Shown here piece after piece: positions 1 to 8,485 of a stretch of DNA of 64,000 nt. How positions within the stretch are numbered: the stretch's first letter is position 1; each line of letters starts with the position of its first letter. This DNA is from Candidatus Ruthturnera sp. Tsphm01 (GTDB taxonomy: Bacteria; Pseudomonadota; Gammaproteobacteria; PS1; Pseudothioglobaceae), in assembly GCA_030142985.1 (NCBI GenBank), contig CP125320.1, positions 997,639 through 1,061,638 of the forward strand, given 5' to 3'. Both the position numbers and the translations under genes were made by a program. Under the pieces are notes generated by a model, which searched no databases, was not told where the DNA came from, and saw nothing but the letters and a program-made list of their open reading frames with translations.

Positions 1-328
1 ATACCATCTCATAATGTTCATTCCTTAGTTCTTCTTTATAAAGCTTGGATTTAAGTGAGGTGATGCTGCTGATTAATATTTGTTCATTTTTTTGTTTAGC
101 AGTATCAACTGCACCCGCTTTAATAGCATCAGCTTTGATTTGTTGTATTTTTTGTATATGTATATCTTGTTCTGAATGTAAACTTATTTTAGGATAAGCC
201 AACCTAATACTGTCCGTTGTTACATACCCCTCATGAGTTTGCAGTTTGCCACAATTGATTTGTGCTTGGATCTGAGTACGACTCACCCCAAGTTTGCGTG
301 CTGCCTGTGAAACGCTTAATTTTACCAC
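1..328 (-). CDS. Helix-turn-helix N-terminal protein, partial (runs off window start)
   Basis: This reading frame is open from a GTG at 328 to the window edge, giving about 109 residues. A strong Shine-Dalgarno GGAGG sits about 5 bases upstream of the GTG, which decides the start. The N-terminus (VKLSVSQAARKLGVSRTQI) looks like a MerR/excisionase-type helix-turn-helix. It is followed by a lysine- and glutamine-rich, probably coiled-coil stretch. The gene lies 37 bp downstream of hemD on the same strand, so it may be cotranscribed with it. The C-terminal part, which would define the function, is outside the window. The HTH is seen in the sequence; any role is unknown. Confidence 0.6.
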   Translation of the reverse strand, partial: MVKLSVSQAARKLGVSRTQIQAQINCGKLQTHEGYVTTDSIRLAYPKISLHSEQDIHIQKIQQIKADAIKAGAVDTAKQKNEQILISSITSLKSKLYKEELRNEHYEMV

Positions 329-365
329 CTTAGCCTCCAAAAAATCATCAAAGATAGTTGACAAA

Positions 366-1112
366 TTAACTAGGTTTTACCGGTTTGTCAAGTGTATTAA
401 GGCTTATTAATACTGAAATAATGCCATTATCACTAGTATTCGGTGCAACCAATACTTTGTCAAATCCAATTGAATTAGCATAAGCCTTTATTCTGTCACT
501 TAAAACCACTAATAAATAGTTTTTAAGCTTATCAATATCAATAATTTGGCTGGATATCTCCAATAATGATTTCATGCCATCTATACTGGTAATACTAATA
601 ACACCTTCATTTCTTGATAAAAATTCATTGAGTGATTGACGGTGTAGAGAACCAATATCATGACTAATACGTTCATACACTTCAACATATTCAACTTGAT
701 TATCTTGTTTAGTTAAGCCTTGCTTTAGGGTTTCTCTACCGCCTCTACCTCTAAAAATTAAAATCGTTTTATGACACAAGCGATTCACACTATCAAGCGC
801 CAAAAGTGCTTCACTGGAAGATTTATCCTTAGGAAAATCGTCAATTTTTATATTATTTTTACTCAGTTTTTTAGCAGTAGCACTACCCACTGCAAAAATC
901 TGGTGATAACTGATTGTTTTAAGAATTCTTAAGCCGTATTCAACAGCATTGGCGCTAATAAAGATAACCACATCATAATGATTCTTTTCTGCCTTGGTAT
1001 CAATAGGATTAAGTTTTAATGTTGGGAACAAAAGTGGTTTATTGCCACTTTTAACTACCATAAACTGTAATTCTTCTACTTGTAGTAGTGGTCTAGTCAA
1101 TAATACATTCAC
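366..1112 (-). CDS. hemD: Uroporphyrinogen-III synthase
   Basis: HemD closes linear hydroxymethylbilane to uroporphyrinogen III, the branch point to heme, siroheme and cobalamin, in the cytoplasm. The 248-residue product has the usual family length and the weakly conserved two-lobed HemD pattern: an N-terminal LLTRP motif, IFISANAVEYG, a FAVGSATAKKL loop, and the C-terminal SITSIDGMKSLLE and VVLSDRIKAYA segments. The sequence is poorly conserved in general, so the call rests on these spaced motifs. It starts 3 bp after the stop of the upstream ORF, which suggests an operon. Siroheme for DsrAB depends on this enzyme. No hemC is in the window. Confidence 0.85.
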   Translation of the reverse strand: MNVLLTRPLLQVEELQFMVVKSGNKPLLFPTLKLNPIDTKAEKNHYDVVIFISANAVEYGLRILKTISYHQIFAVGSATAKKLSKNNIKIDDFPKDKSSSEALLALDSVNRLCHKTILIFRGRGGRETLKQGLTKQDNQVEYVEVYERISHDIGSLHRQSLNEFLSRNEGVISITSIDGMKSLLEISSQIIDIDKLKNYLLVVLSDRIKAYANSIGFDKVLVAPNTSDNGIISVLISLNTLDKPVKPS

Positions 1113-1115
1113 TAA

Positions 1116-1709
1116 CTAAAACCCTAATATTTCGGCAATAATTCGTATTTTATTCAACGTTTCACTTTCTACATGCTTGTAAATAAGTACAGTTTTAGTA
1201 TTAACAAGCGATACATCTTGCAAAAAATCCCTAATTTTCTTTTCATCCAAAACGTTAGAAGTGTAAAGAATGGGTAATTGATTAAAATGCAAATATTTAT
1301 TTGCGATTAACTTAGTATTTAAATCAAGTTTTAGTTTTTTATTAGACTGGAAGCATAATTGGTAATCACTTAATATCGCCATTACTTCATCGCTTGGTTG
1401 CTCATCAAGTTCACAAAATAAGTTAAATTGAGACCGATATTGATAGATTGGTTTAAGTTTTGATGTAAGTTGAACTGCGTCTAATAATTGCGCTTGTTCA
1501 ATGGATATAACCAATTCAAACATTTCATCAGAGTCTTCTAATTCTGTAAATATTTGCTCAAGGTCTTCTTCAGTGTCAATTTTTAACGCCAAAGCTTTGA
1601 ATAAAGTTGAGTAATAATCAAAACGCCACTCACTAGGCAAATCATCGGGGTAAAAATCATCAAGTAAATCTAAACCACTACGGCCAATTAAGAATTCTGT
1701 TTTGTTCAT
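1116..1709 (-). CDS. Hypothetical protein with DUF72-like N-terminus
   Basis: The protein has 197 residues, is acidic, and has no signal peptide or membrane segment. The N-terminus (LIGRSGLDLLDDFYPDDLP, then a DYYSTLF block) resembles the start of DUF72/YecE TIM-barrel proteins. Those are usually 240-300 residues and carry further motifs I do not see here, so this may be a shortened or diverged member. It is the first gene of a minus-strand set with hemD (3-bp gap). It diverges from the exchanger gene at 1769 across a 59-bp spacer that must hold both promoters. The function is unknown and the DUF72 resemblance is tentative. Confidence 0.6.
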   Translation of the reverse strand: MNKTEFLIGRSGLDLLDDFYPDDLPSEWRFDYYSTLFKALALKIDTEEDLEQIFTELEDSDEMFELVISIEQAQLLDAVQLTSKLKPIYQYRSQFNLFCELDEQPSDEVMAILSDYQLCFQSNKKLKLDLNTKLIANKYLHFNQLPILYTSNVLDEKKIRDFLQDVSLVNTKTVLIYKHVESETLNKIRIIAEILGF

Positions 1710-1768
1710 TTGGGTTTATATGTCTTTATAATGAGTGAAAGTTTTATACAAAGATCTCTTTATTAATT

Positions 1769-2722
1769 ATGCTGGATATTCTACTACCAATTATTGCCTT
1801 ATTATCAGGATTTGTACTTTTAATTTGGAGTGCGGATGAATTCACTGAAAATGGGGCAAAAATTGCCAATATCTTTAAAATATCACCACTCATTATTGGA
1901 TTAATTATTTTTGGATTTGGTACCAGTGCGCCTGAAATGCTAGTGTCAGCACTTGCTGCTATAGAAGGCAATACAGGACTTAGTATTGGCAATGCCATTG
2001 GCTCTAATATTTTCAATATTGCCCTAGTATTAGGTATTAGTGCAATTATTAGCCCAATTGAAGTGCAAGGGGATATTTTAAAAAAAGAATGGTTGTTTTT
2101 AATGATTGTCACGCTTTGTGCAGGGCTATTGTTGTGGGATTATCGTCTTGATTTTAGAGATGGTATGATTTTATTGTCTTTACTGGTTTTATTTTTTGCT
2201 TATACCTTTAAGCAAGCAAAAAATAAAACGCATCATGAATTTGACGAACTTGAGCATTGTGTGAGCAAATCTCAAGTTAAAAAAACTTGGGTAATGTTGG
2301 TTGTGGGTTTGGTGGTTTTAGTCTCTAGCGCAAAACTTGTAGTTTGGGGTGGTGTGGAAGTGGCTAAAATATTTAATGTTTCAGATTTGGTTATAGGGCT
2401 TAGCGTGGTAGCATTAGGCACCAGTTTGCCAGAACTGGCAGTATCAATCGCAAGCGTTCTAAAGAAACAACACGCAATGGTAGTAGGTAATATAATCGGC
2501 TCTAACCTATTTAATACCATTGCAGTATTAGCCATACCGGGATTAATCCACCCGTCAGATGTGCCAATAGAGGTTATTAGTAGAGACTATCCAACCATGC
2601 TATTACTGACTGTTTTATTGTTTGTTGTTGCTTATAAATTTAACAAAAAACACGTTATTAATCGTGTTGATGGGCTTGTTCTTATTGGGGTATTTGGTCT
2701 TTATATGTGGCAATTATTTTGA
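1769..2722 (+). CDS. yrbG: Calcium/sodium antiporter (CaCA family, YrbG-like)
   Basis: This is an inner-membrane cation/Ca2+ exchanger of 317 residues, the normal length for bacterial YrbG-type proteins. The two inverted alpha-repeats that form the ion site are clear: GFGTSAPEM with SIGNAIGSNIFNI in the first half, and ALGTSLPEL with VVGNIIGSNLFNT in the second, separated by a charged cytoplasmic loop near residues 150-170. About ten hydrophobic segments are visible. The 3' end overlaps the next gene (tsaE), implying translational coupling. The counter-ion (Na+ or H+) cannot be told from sequence. Confidence 0.9.
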   Translation: MLDILLPIIALLSGFVLLIWSADEFTENGAKIANIFKISPLIIGLIIFGFGTSAPEMLVSALAAIEGNTGLSIGNAIGSNIFNIALVLGISAIISPIEVQGDILKKEWLFLMIVTLCAGLLLWDYRLDFRDGMILLSLLVLFFAYTFKQAKNKTHHEFDELEHCVSKSQVKKTWVMLVVGLVVLVSSAKLVVWGGVEVAKIFNVSDLVIGLSVVALGTSLPELAVSIASVLKKQHAMVVGNIIGSNLFNTIAVLAIPGLIHPSDVPIEVISRDYPTMLLLTVLLFVVAYKFNKKHVINRVDGLVLIGVFGLYMWQLF

Positions 2723-3177
2723 AATTAAGCCTTCACGATGAGTTTGATACTTATGATTTTGCACATAAATTGGCTCAGTGCGCTCAATTAGTTGATGATT
2801 GCATAGTTATTTATTTAGAAGGCGATTTAGGAGTTGGAAAAACCACGCTAGCTCGAGGATTTATTCAGTTTTATGGGTTTGAGCGAGTTAAAAGCCCTAC
2901 CTACTCCTTGGTAGAAAGCTATGTCAATGACAAAGTCAATATTCAACACTTTGACTGTTACCGATTAAGCGATGCACAAGAGTTAGAATATATTGGTATT
3001 CGCGAATATTTAGTACCTGGTAATATTCAGTTGATTGAATGGGCAAATTTAGGCAAAGGTATGATTGCGCCAGCAGATATGACGATTAAAATTACTGATG
3101 ATTTTGATAAACGCGAACTAGAAATTACCACATATACACAAGTTGGAACCCAACTACTCACATGTATCAATTTATAA
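2707..3177 (+). CDS. tsaE: tRNA threonylcarbamoyladenosine biosynthesis ATPase TsaE
   Basis: TsaE is the ATPase that works with TsaB, TsaC and TsaD to make t6A37 in ANN-decoding tRNAs. The 156-residue product shows Walker A GDLGVGKTTLARGF, KSPTYSLVESY, the HFDCYRL block and IEWANLG, all typical of TsaE. No ATG is available. The frame opens with GTG at 2707, inside the exchanger gene, and an in-frame TTG at 2719 forms a TTGA overlap with that gene's stop, so either start is possible. It is followed by an AmiB-type amidase gene, the same neighbour as in many gammaproteobacteria. Confidence 0.92.
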   Translation: MAIILKLSLHDEFDTYDFAHKLAQCAQLVDDCIVIYLEGDLGVGKTTLARGFIQFYGFERVKSPTYSLVESYVNDKVNIQHFDCYRLSDAQELEYIGIREYLVPGNIQLIEWANLGKGMIAPADMTIKITDDFDKRELEITTYTQVGTQLLTCINL

Positions 3178-4370
3178 AAAGCCTCAAATACAATCTCTTT
3201 CAATTAAACAAACAAACAAAATCTTCTTTTTTTGTTGGGAAAATACATTTATTCATCTTATTCTCTTTATTATTAAGTAATGTTTATGCGAACAATAAAA
3301 CCACGTTATTTGACTTTCGTTTTTGGACATCGCCTGAACGAACTAGAATTGTCATTGATATTGATTCAAATGTTAGATTCTCGATTAAGGGACAGAAAAG
3401 TCAAGTTGTTTTAAAGATTAAGAACGCAAAATTACTTAATCAAACTTACAAAAAGCTCTTTTATCAAGATCGGCGTATTAGAAAAACACGCATTAAGCGT
3501 GACAAAAACACATTGATATTTACATTTAAAACTACTAAAAATTATCACGTTAAAAGTTACACCCTAAAGCCAAACAATCGATATCGACACCATCGTTTGG
3601 TTGTGGATTTAATGGATAAAAAACCCGCAACAATTAAATCACACATAAAGTTCAGTAAACAGGTAATCAAACAACCAAGCAAGGTTAAAAACACAACAAA
3701 AATCATTCTAATTGATGCTGGTCATGGTGGTGAAGACCCAGGTGCAGAAGGTTATCGGCATTCAAAAGAAAAACACATTACCTTAAAAATTGCTAAAAAA
3801 TTGGCAAAAAAAATCAATCGAACTCAAGGCATGAAAGCCATCCTTACTAGACGAGGGGATTATTATGTTGGTCTGACCAAGCGTATTCGTATTGCCCAAG
3901 CCAACCATGCTTCGCTATTTATTTCAATTCATGCTGATTCAGTCAAACGTATAGGTGCTAGAGGTTCTTCAGTTTATACTTTGTCAGAACATGGTGGCTC
4001 AACCAAATTTGCTAGAGATTTAGAAAAATCACAAAATACAGTTGACCAATTTGGCATCAGAGAGGCGTTAATTAAAGATGACCAATACTTGAATAAAATT
4101 CTATGGGATTTTTCTAGAAAAGACCGAGACATTCAAAGCCAAAAACTAGGATTTAAAATTCTCAAGCACATGAGTAGAATTGGTCATCTACATAAAAAAA
4201 CACCGCAAAAGGCAAACTTTGTTGTCTTAAAAACACCATCCATTCCTTCTATATTAATCGAAACTGCATTTATTTCCAACCCTGAAGAGGAAAAACGACT
4301 TAACAATTCAAAACAACAGGATAAGATTGCCAATGCAATTTATCAAGGAATTTTGGGTTATTACAAATAA
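3162..4370 (+). CDS. amiB: N-acetylmuramoyl-L-alanine amidase (AMIN + Amidase_3)
   Basis: This is a periplasmic zinc amidase that splits septal peptidoglycan during daughter-cell separation. Of 402 residues, an N-terminal hydrophobic signal (about residues 28-43) precedes an AMIN domain (FDFRFWTSPERTRIVIDI) that targets the septum. An Amidase_3 domain starts near residue 180. Zinc ligands are visible in IDAGHGGEDPGA, the Glu of KEKHITLKIA and SIHADS, and the catalytic Glu in LIETAFISNPEEE. The ATG at 3162 overlaps the end of tsaE by 16 bases. The symbol amiB is chosen from the tsaE-amiB neighbourhood; amiC would fit the domains equally well. The gene converges on dsrR with only 12 bp between. 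Confidence 0.88.
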   Translation: MYQFIKSLKYNLFQLNKQTKSSFFVGKIHLFILFSLLLSNVYANNKTTLFDFRFWTSPERTRIVIDIDSNVRFSIKGQKSQVVLKIKNAKLLNQTYKKLFYQDRRIRKTRIKRDKNTLIFTFKTTKNYHVKSYTLKPNNRYRHHRLVVDLMDKKPATIKSHIKFSKQVIKQPSKVKNTTKIILIDAGHGGEDPGAEGYRHSKEKHITLKIAKKLAKKINRTQGMKAILTRRGDYYVGLTKRIRIAQANHASLFISIHADSVKRIGARGSSVYTLSEHGGSTKFARDLEKSQNTVDQFGIREALIKDDQYLNKILWDFSRKDRDIQSQKLGFKILKHMSRIGHLHKKTPQKANFVVLKTPSIPSILIETAFISNPEEEKRLNNSKQQDKIANAIYQGILGYYK

Positions 4371-4382
4371 ATCTTGAACAGG

Positions 4383-4724
4383 CTATTTTTTATTTGATTT
4401 ATCAGGTGCACACTCCTCTTTTGGTGGCTCGTAGTTTGGGTCATTTGGGTTCATAAACACAAAGTGATAATCGCTGTCTTTATCTATTTGGTCAAAATCC
4501 ACTACCATGCCTTCAAGTAATTCTTTTTGCTCATAAGCAAGAATATATTCAATACCATTAGATTGAAGATGAATATCACCATTATTACGATCATCAAAAC
4601 CCATTAAATATTGGAAACCATCATCGGTTTTATCAACAGCGAAGCGAATTAACAGCCCTTGGGTTTCTGGATTATGGGTTGATAAGATAATTTCATCCGC
4701 TGCTTTTTTTGTAATAGTAATCAT
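4383..4724 (-). CDS. dsrR: DsrR, IscA-like protein of the dsr operon
   Basis: The 113-residue protein has the HesB/IscA A-type scaffold fold pattern (ITITKKAADEI, GLLIRFAVD, YLMGFDD, and a VDFDQIDKDSDYHFVF-like strand). It lacks the three conserved cysteines of true iron-sulfur carriers; the only Cys is in the C-terminal tail (EECAPDK). Loss of those cysteines is known for DsrR. In Allochromatium it is linked to expression or maturation of Dsr proteins rather than to Fe-S transfer. It is the last gene of the dsr operon, and its start overlaps the dsrN stop by 4 bases. Its position at the end of the cluster supports the name. Confidence 0.85.
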   Translation of the reverse strand: MITITKKAADEIILSTHNPETQGLLIRFAVDKTDDGFQYLMGFDDRNNGDIHLQSNGIEYILAYEQKELLEGMVVDFDQIDKDSDYHFVFMNPNDPNYEPPKEECAPDKSNKK

Positions 4725-6085
4725 GGTTTTTGTTTTTTAATCTTACTTATAAAATTAACAAATTGCACAACCCACTCATTGCCCGCCACGTTACGTAAGT
4801 GTGTATACGAAGCTAAAAGGTTGTGCTTAATAATACCATCAAACTCATTATCAATACCCACGCCACGCAAAACCTTAAAAGCATAGCGTGTATTGGTGTT
4901 AAGATTTTTAAGTTTTGAGTAGTGAAACTCGTGAGCATAAATATGCTTAGACACACCAAGCCAACAATGCTCATCGGTTGGCGCTAACTCAACATAACCC
5001 CTGCCAATAGGTTTGGGTGTCATGTGCGTATCTGCATCAATCACACCTATCATTGGATGGGTTTGTTCATTGTAGGTAATGCTATTGGTTAAATACATCA
5101 AGCCACCACATTCCACGTACGTTGGCAGACCTTGTTCTATTTTAACTTTAATATCTTCTAATAAGGATTGATTGGCATTTAACGCTTTAAGTTGCATTTC
5201 TGGAAAACCGCCGCCGATAAATAACCCATCACATACTGGCAAATTATTATCTTTAAGTGTGTCAAAATATTTTATGTTAACACCTAATGATTCAAATTTA
5301 TCCAAATCATCTTGGTAATAAAAACCAAATGCACTATCTTTAGCAATAGCAACCGTTATTTTTTCCTTGATTGTATAAGTCTTAATAATTCTCTTATTAG
5401 GTTTAATACAATTCAAATTCATTAATGCATTAAGGTCAACTTGGTCGGAGATAATACTGGCAACTTTGTTGATAAAGGTTTGCGATTGTGGTGTTTCATT
5501 GGCAGGCATTAAACCCAGATGACGCTCATCAATTACCAGTGATTTAGAGCGACGCACACAGCCCAACACAGGAATATCAGTGTAATACTCAATGGCTTGA
5601 ATTAATTTTGACTCATGACGCTCACTGGCTACTTTATTAAGGATAACACCGGCAATATCTACATTTTTATCAAACGCCTGATAGCCACTAAGTAGTGGTG
5701 CAACACCACGAGTAATGCCTGTGCTGTCAATCACCAATACCACAGGAATGTCTAACAATTTAGCAAGATCAGCATTGGCGTCACCACCAGTAACACTCAT
5801 GCCATCAAACAAGCCTTTATTGCCTTCAACAATAGTAAGGTCACTATTGATATTTTGATTGTTATACAATTGAATAATTTCATCATCAGTCATGTTGTAA
5901 AAATCTAGGTTATAACAAGGGTTGCCACTGGCTTGAGCAAGCCAAATAGGGTCAATATAATCAGGTCCTTTTTTAAAGGCTTGAACCTTTAAAGATTGTT
6001 GTTTAAATGCAGCGCACAATCCCAAACTAACGACAGTTTTGCCTGAGGATTTATGAGCAGCAGATAAGTAAAATGATGAAGGCAT
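4721..6085 (-). CDS. dsrN: DsrN, cobyrinic acid a,c-diamide synthase-like siroheme amidase
   Basis: The 454-residue protein has a CobB/CbiA architecture. An N-terminal P-loop-like amidation domain (AAHKSSGKTVVSLGL, KKGPDYIDPIWL, VEGNKGLFDGM) is followed by a class-I glutamine amidotransferase domain with YVECGGLMYL carrying the nucleophilic Cys and a late HEFHYS segment. In dsr clusters this protein is believed to amidate siroheme to the siro(heme)amide cofactor of DsrAB. It could in principle act in cobalamin synthesis, but no cob/cbi genes are nearby. It lies 31 bp after dsrP and is coupled to dsrR by a 4-base overlap. Confidence 0.9.
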   Translation of the reverse strand: MPSSFYLSAAHKSSGKTVVSLGLCAAFKQQSLKVQAFKKGPDYIDPIWLAQASGNPCYNLDFYNMTDDEIIQLYNNQNINSDLTIVEGNKGLFDGMSVTGGDANADLAKLLDIPVVLVIDSTGITRGVAPLLSGYQAFDKNVDIAGVILNKVASERHESKLIQAIEYYTDIPVLGCVRRSKSLVIDERHLGLMPANETPQSQTFINKVASIISDQVDLNALMNLNCIKPNKRIIKTYTIKEKITVAIAKDSAFGFYYQDDLDKFESLGVNIKYFDTLKDNNLPVCDGLFIGGGFPEMQLKALNANQSLLEDIKVKIEQGLPTYVECGGLMYLTNSITYNEQTHPMIGVIDADTHMTPKPIGRGYVELAPTDEHCWLGVSKHIYAHEFHYSKLKNLNTNTRYAFKVLRGVGIDNEFDGIIKHNLLASYTHLRNVAGNEWVVQFVNFISKIKKQKP

Positions 6086-6116
6086 TATCTGCCTTTATTA
6101 ATTAAATGTGATTAAC

Positions 6117-7319
6117 TTAACTTTTATGATGAGGATTAGAAACTTCATCAGCAAGGCTCTCAGGTAAAAATGGTAAAAATTTTATCAAGAATGTAACCGC
6201 AATTAAAGCCAGCGCAATACCACCAACACCTAAAATTATTTCAGGCAATGACGGTGTATATGACACAATACCGCCATAACCTTCTAAAATCTCCTTACCT
6301 GGAAACATTTCTAATGGATAAGCTTGGCCACCAATAATTAACACATACATTTGAATAAAACCACCAATAATAACCAACATCGATGCTAGACCTAATATTG
6401 AACGATTACCCTTAGTTGCTGGATGATAAATTAATATCAGTGGCACGATTGAGCCTAATATGATTTGTCCATACCAAAATAAATTGGTATAGATGCTATC
6501 CATAGAAAATAAAATCATTTCCACATTGTTGTTTTCAGCAAGATAGATATTGCCCAGATGAAACACAATTGCAAAATACAAAACAGCTGCCACAAAAACA
6601 CCTAATAGGTTAGCCAAACGATTAACAATAATATCGCCAAGTTTTCTATCTGTCCATTTATAACTTGCCATTAATATTAATAAATAAAATGCCAAACCAA
6701 AAGAAAACGACATGACAACAAATTTAGGCGCCATAATCATAGCATCATAAGTATGGCGAGCAACCAATAAACCAAAAATAGAGCCTGTGCCTGTGGTTAA
6801 TACCAAACGCCAAACAAACGCCACCATTCCAAGTTTTTGGCTAAATTTATTCATTCTTCGTTCAAACATCATCCACAAATATATAGCAACAATAACAAAA
6901 AAGCCGTTATATAAAATAATATTCCAAGCAAAGATTGATTTAAAATTATACTCAGTCATGGCAACAATTAAACGGTCTGGGCGACCTAAATCAAGCACCA
7001 ATACCATTAAACCACCTGCTAATAATGACAACGCAACCAATCCAGATAAGCGTGATAAAGGTTTATATATTTTCTTACCAAATACAGAAGAAATAGAGGC
7101 CACGTTTAGCGCACCACTCGCCGCTACTATCAAAAACAAAGCAAATACATGTGGCATACCCCACACAATACGATTGCTCATACCAGTTACAAAATGGCCA
7201 TGGTGTTCCATATAGTACATACTACCTAGTGCGGCTAAAACCAAAATCCCCAACCCTGCAACTAGCACATAAAACCCTAGGCTTTTTCCTTCAATTTGCT
7301 CAAAACGAATATTGCTCAT
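6117..7319 (-). CDS. dsrP: DsrP, NrfD-family membrane quinone-interacting subunit
   Basis: This is the integral membrane subunit of the DsrMKJOP complex and exchanges electrons with the quinone pool. The 400-residue protein has about ten hydrophobic helices (for example WGMPHVFALFLIVAASGALN and the last helix near residues 365-385) and short charged loops. It matches NrfD/PsrC-type anchors, which carry no bound heme. It follows dsrO by 25 bp in the order O-P, where O is the periplasmic ferredoxin partner. No truncation is seen. The assignment rests on fold pattern and strict synteny. Confidence 0.92.
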   Translation of the reverse strand: MSNIRFEQIEGKSLGFYVLVAGLGILVLAALGSMYYMEHHGHFVTGMSNRIVWGMPHVFALFLIVAASGALNVASISSVFGKKIYKPLSRLSGLVALSLLAGGLMVLVLDLGRPDRLIVAMTEYNFKSIFAWNIILYNGFFVIVAIYLWMMFERRMNKFSQKLGMVAFVWRLVLTTGTGSIFGLLVARHTYDAMIMAPKFVVMSFSFGLAFYLLILMASYKWTDRKLGDIIVNRLANLLGVFVAAVLYFAIVFHLGNIYLAENNNVEMILFSMDSIYTNLFWYGQIILGSIVPLILIYHPATKGNRSILGLASMLVIIGGFIQMYVLIIGGQAYPLEMFPGKEILEGYGGIVSYTPSLPEIILGVGGIALALIAVTFLIKFLPFLPESLADEVSNPHHKS

Positions 7320-7344
7320 AAAATTCCCAAATTAAATTTATTAT

Positions 7345-8076
7345 TTAAATACCGCTATAGCGCACGCCAGTATTTAGGTTAAGGTCTGCTCTAATTTGTG
7401 TAGATTGAACTGTTTTCAAAGTTTGACTTATTTGACTTGATGCATCATACAAATCACCAAAAATAACAGCATCACTGTTTACACTCACAACACAAGCAGG
7501 TGCCTCGCCTTTATCAACCTTGTGTACACACATCGTGCAAGCCTCAACCGTGCCTTTGCCACGAGGCATGTGTTCTTTTTGATTACTTAGCGTTTCATGT
7601 ACAAATGATCGCGCGTCATACGGACAAGCCATCATACAATAACGACAACCAATACATAAATGTTTATCTACTAATACAATGCCATCTTCGCGCTTCATGG
7701 AAGCATTTGTTGGACAAACATCAACACAAGGTGGCTCTTCACAATGCTGACACATGAGTGCAAGATTGCTAATTTTTCCAGTGGCTTTATCTTTAACTTT
7801 TAGTTTTTTAATCCAGTCTGGTCTTTGAGCGCCTGTTGAGTGCACTTCAGAACCCCAACCTTGTTCTTGTTGACAAGCACTAACCATGCCATCAATATCA
7901 GCCTCAGTTAACTTGTTGGTATCAATCAACATACCCCAACGTTTTTCATTGGTAACTGGCACCTTGTTGGCACTAGCAAATGTTGTGAGTGTAATGCCAC
8001 TAGCAACTGTGGCAACGCCAATCGTTGCTGCGCTCGTGGTTTTGATAAAATCGCGACGATTTAATGTTTTATTCAT
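7345..8076 (-). CDS. dsrO: DsrO, periplasmic Tat-exported ferredoxin subunit
   Basis: This is the iron-sulfur subunit of DsrMKJOP that relays electrons on the periplasmic side. The ATG at 8076 is preferred over the longer frame because it begins the twin-arginine signal (NRRDFIKTTSAATIGVA) and forms an ATGA overlap with the dsrJ stop. Four cysteine clusters follow: CQHCEEPPCVDVCP, CIGCRYCMMACPYDARSF, CTMCVHKVDKGEAPAC, plus isolated Cys, as expected for a four-[4Fe-4S] NrfC/HmcB-type protein. At 243 residues it is near the normal length. Its place between dsrJ and dsrP is canonical. Confidence 0.93.
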   Translation of the reverse strand: MNKTLNRRDFIKTTSAATIGVATVASGITLTTFASANKVPVTNEKRWGMLIDTNKLTEADIDGMVSACQQEQGWGSEVHSTGAQRPDWIKKLKVKDKATGKISNLALMCQHCEEPPCVDVCPTNASMKREDGIVLVDKHLCIGCRYCMMACPYDARSFVHETLSNQKEHMPRGKGTVEACTMCVHKVDKGEAPACVVSVNSDAVIFGDLYDASSQISQTLKTVQSTQIRADLNLNTGVRYSGI

Positions 8077-8456
8077 AAAAAACCTTCCTTTGGTGTCGTG
8101 CGGTGACAACTAAAGCAGTCAAGGCTAACACCGACTTGTTGATGACAATCTGAACAAAATTGACCTTTCTTATCAACTGAATGGTACTGATTGTTTGTCT
8201 TATTTTTATTAGCATGGCACGATACGCAACCTTTTAAAGAATATTCATCCGTTCGCACACCTTGGCGCAAGGTTTTATCACGCTTATGGTGTAAAAATTC
8301 AGGATGCATTCTTCGAATAATCGAAATACTTTGGTGAAATACTTTGCCAGACGCCTTAATGGAACTAGCCTGCTTGCCAAGATTAGCATGTTCGTTAGTA
8401 TGCGCAAACACACTACCTACCAACAAACTTAAAAAAACAACCAACAAACGATTCAT
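8073..8456 (-). CDS. dsrJ: DsrJ, periplasmic triheme cytochrome c
   Basis: This is the triheme c-type cytochrome of DsrMKJOP, proposed to take part in redox chemistry of the sulfur substrate in the periplasm. The 127 residues start with a signal sequence (VVFLSLLVGSVFA). Exactly three CXXCH heme motifs follow: CVSCH, CSDCH and CFSCH. The upstream RRMHPEFLHH region, conserved in DsrJ, is present. The only cysteines in the protein are the six in the heme motifs, whereas the well-studied Allochromatium DsrJ uses an extra Cys as an unusual distal heme ligand. The stop overlaps the dsrO start by 4 bases. It follows dsrL. Confidence 0.92.
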   Translation of the reverse strand: MNRLLVVFLSLLVGSVFAHTNEHANLGKQASSIKASGKVFHQSISIIRRMHPEFLHHKRDKTLRQGVRTDEYSLKGCVSCHANKNKTNNQYHSVDKKGQFCSDCHQQVGVSLDCFSCHRTTPKEGFL

Positions 8457-8485
8457 AATTTTTATTCCACTTAGATTAAATCGGG

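Noticed and set aside
1744-2112. Minus-strand ORF opposite the exchanger gene
   Set aside because: The plus strand encodes a clear CaCA exchanger; the opposite frame has no motif.
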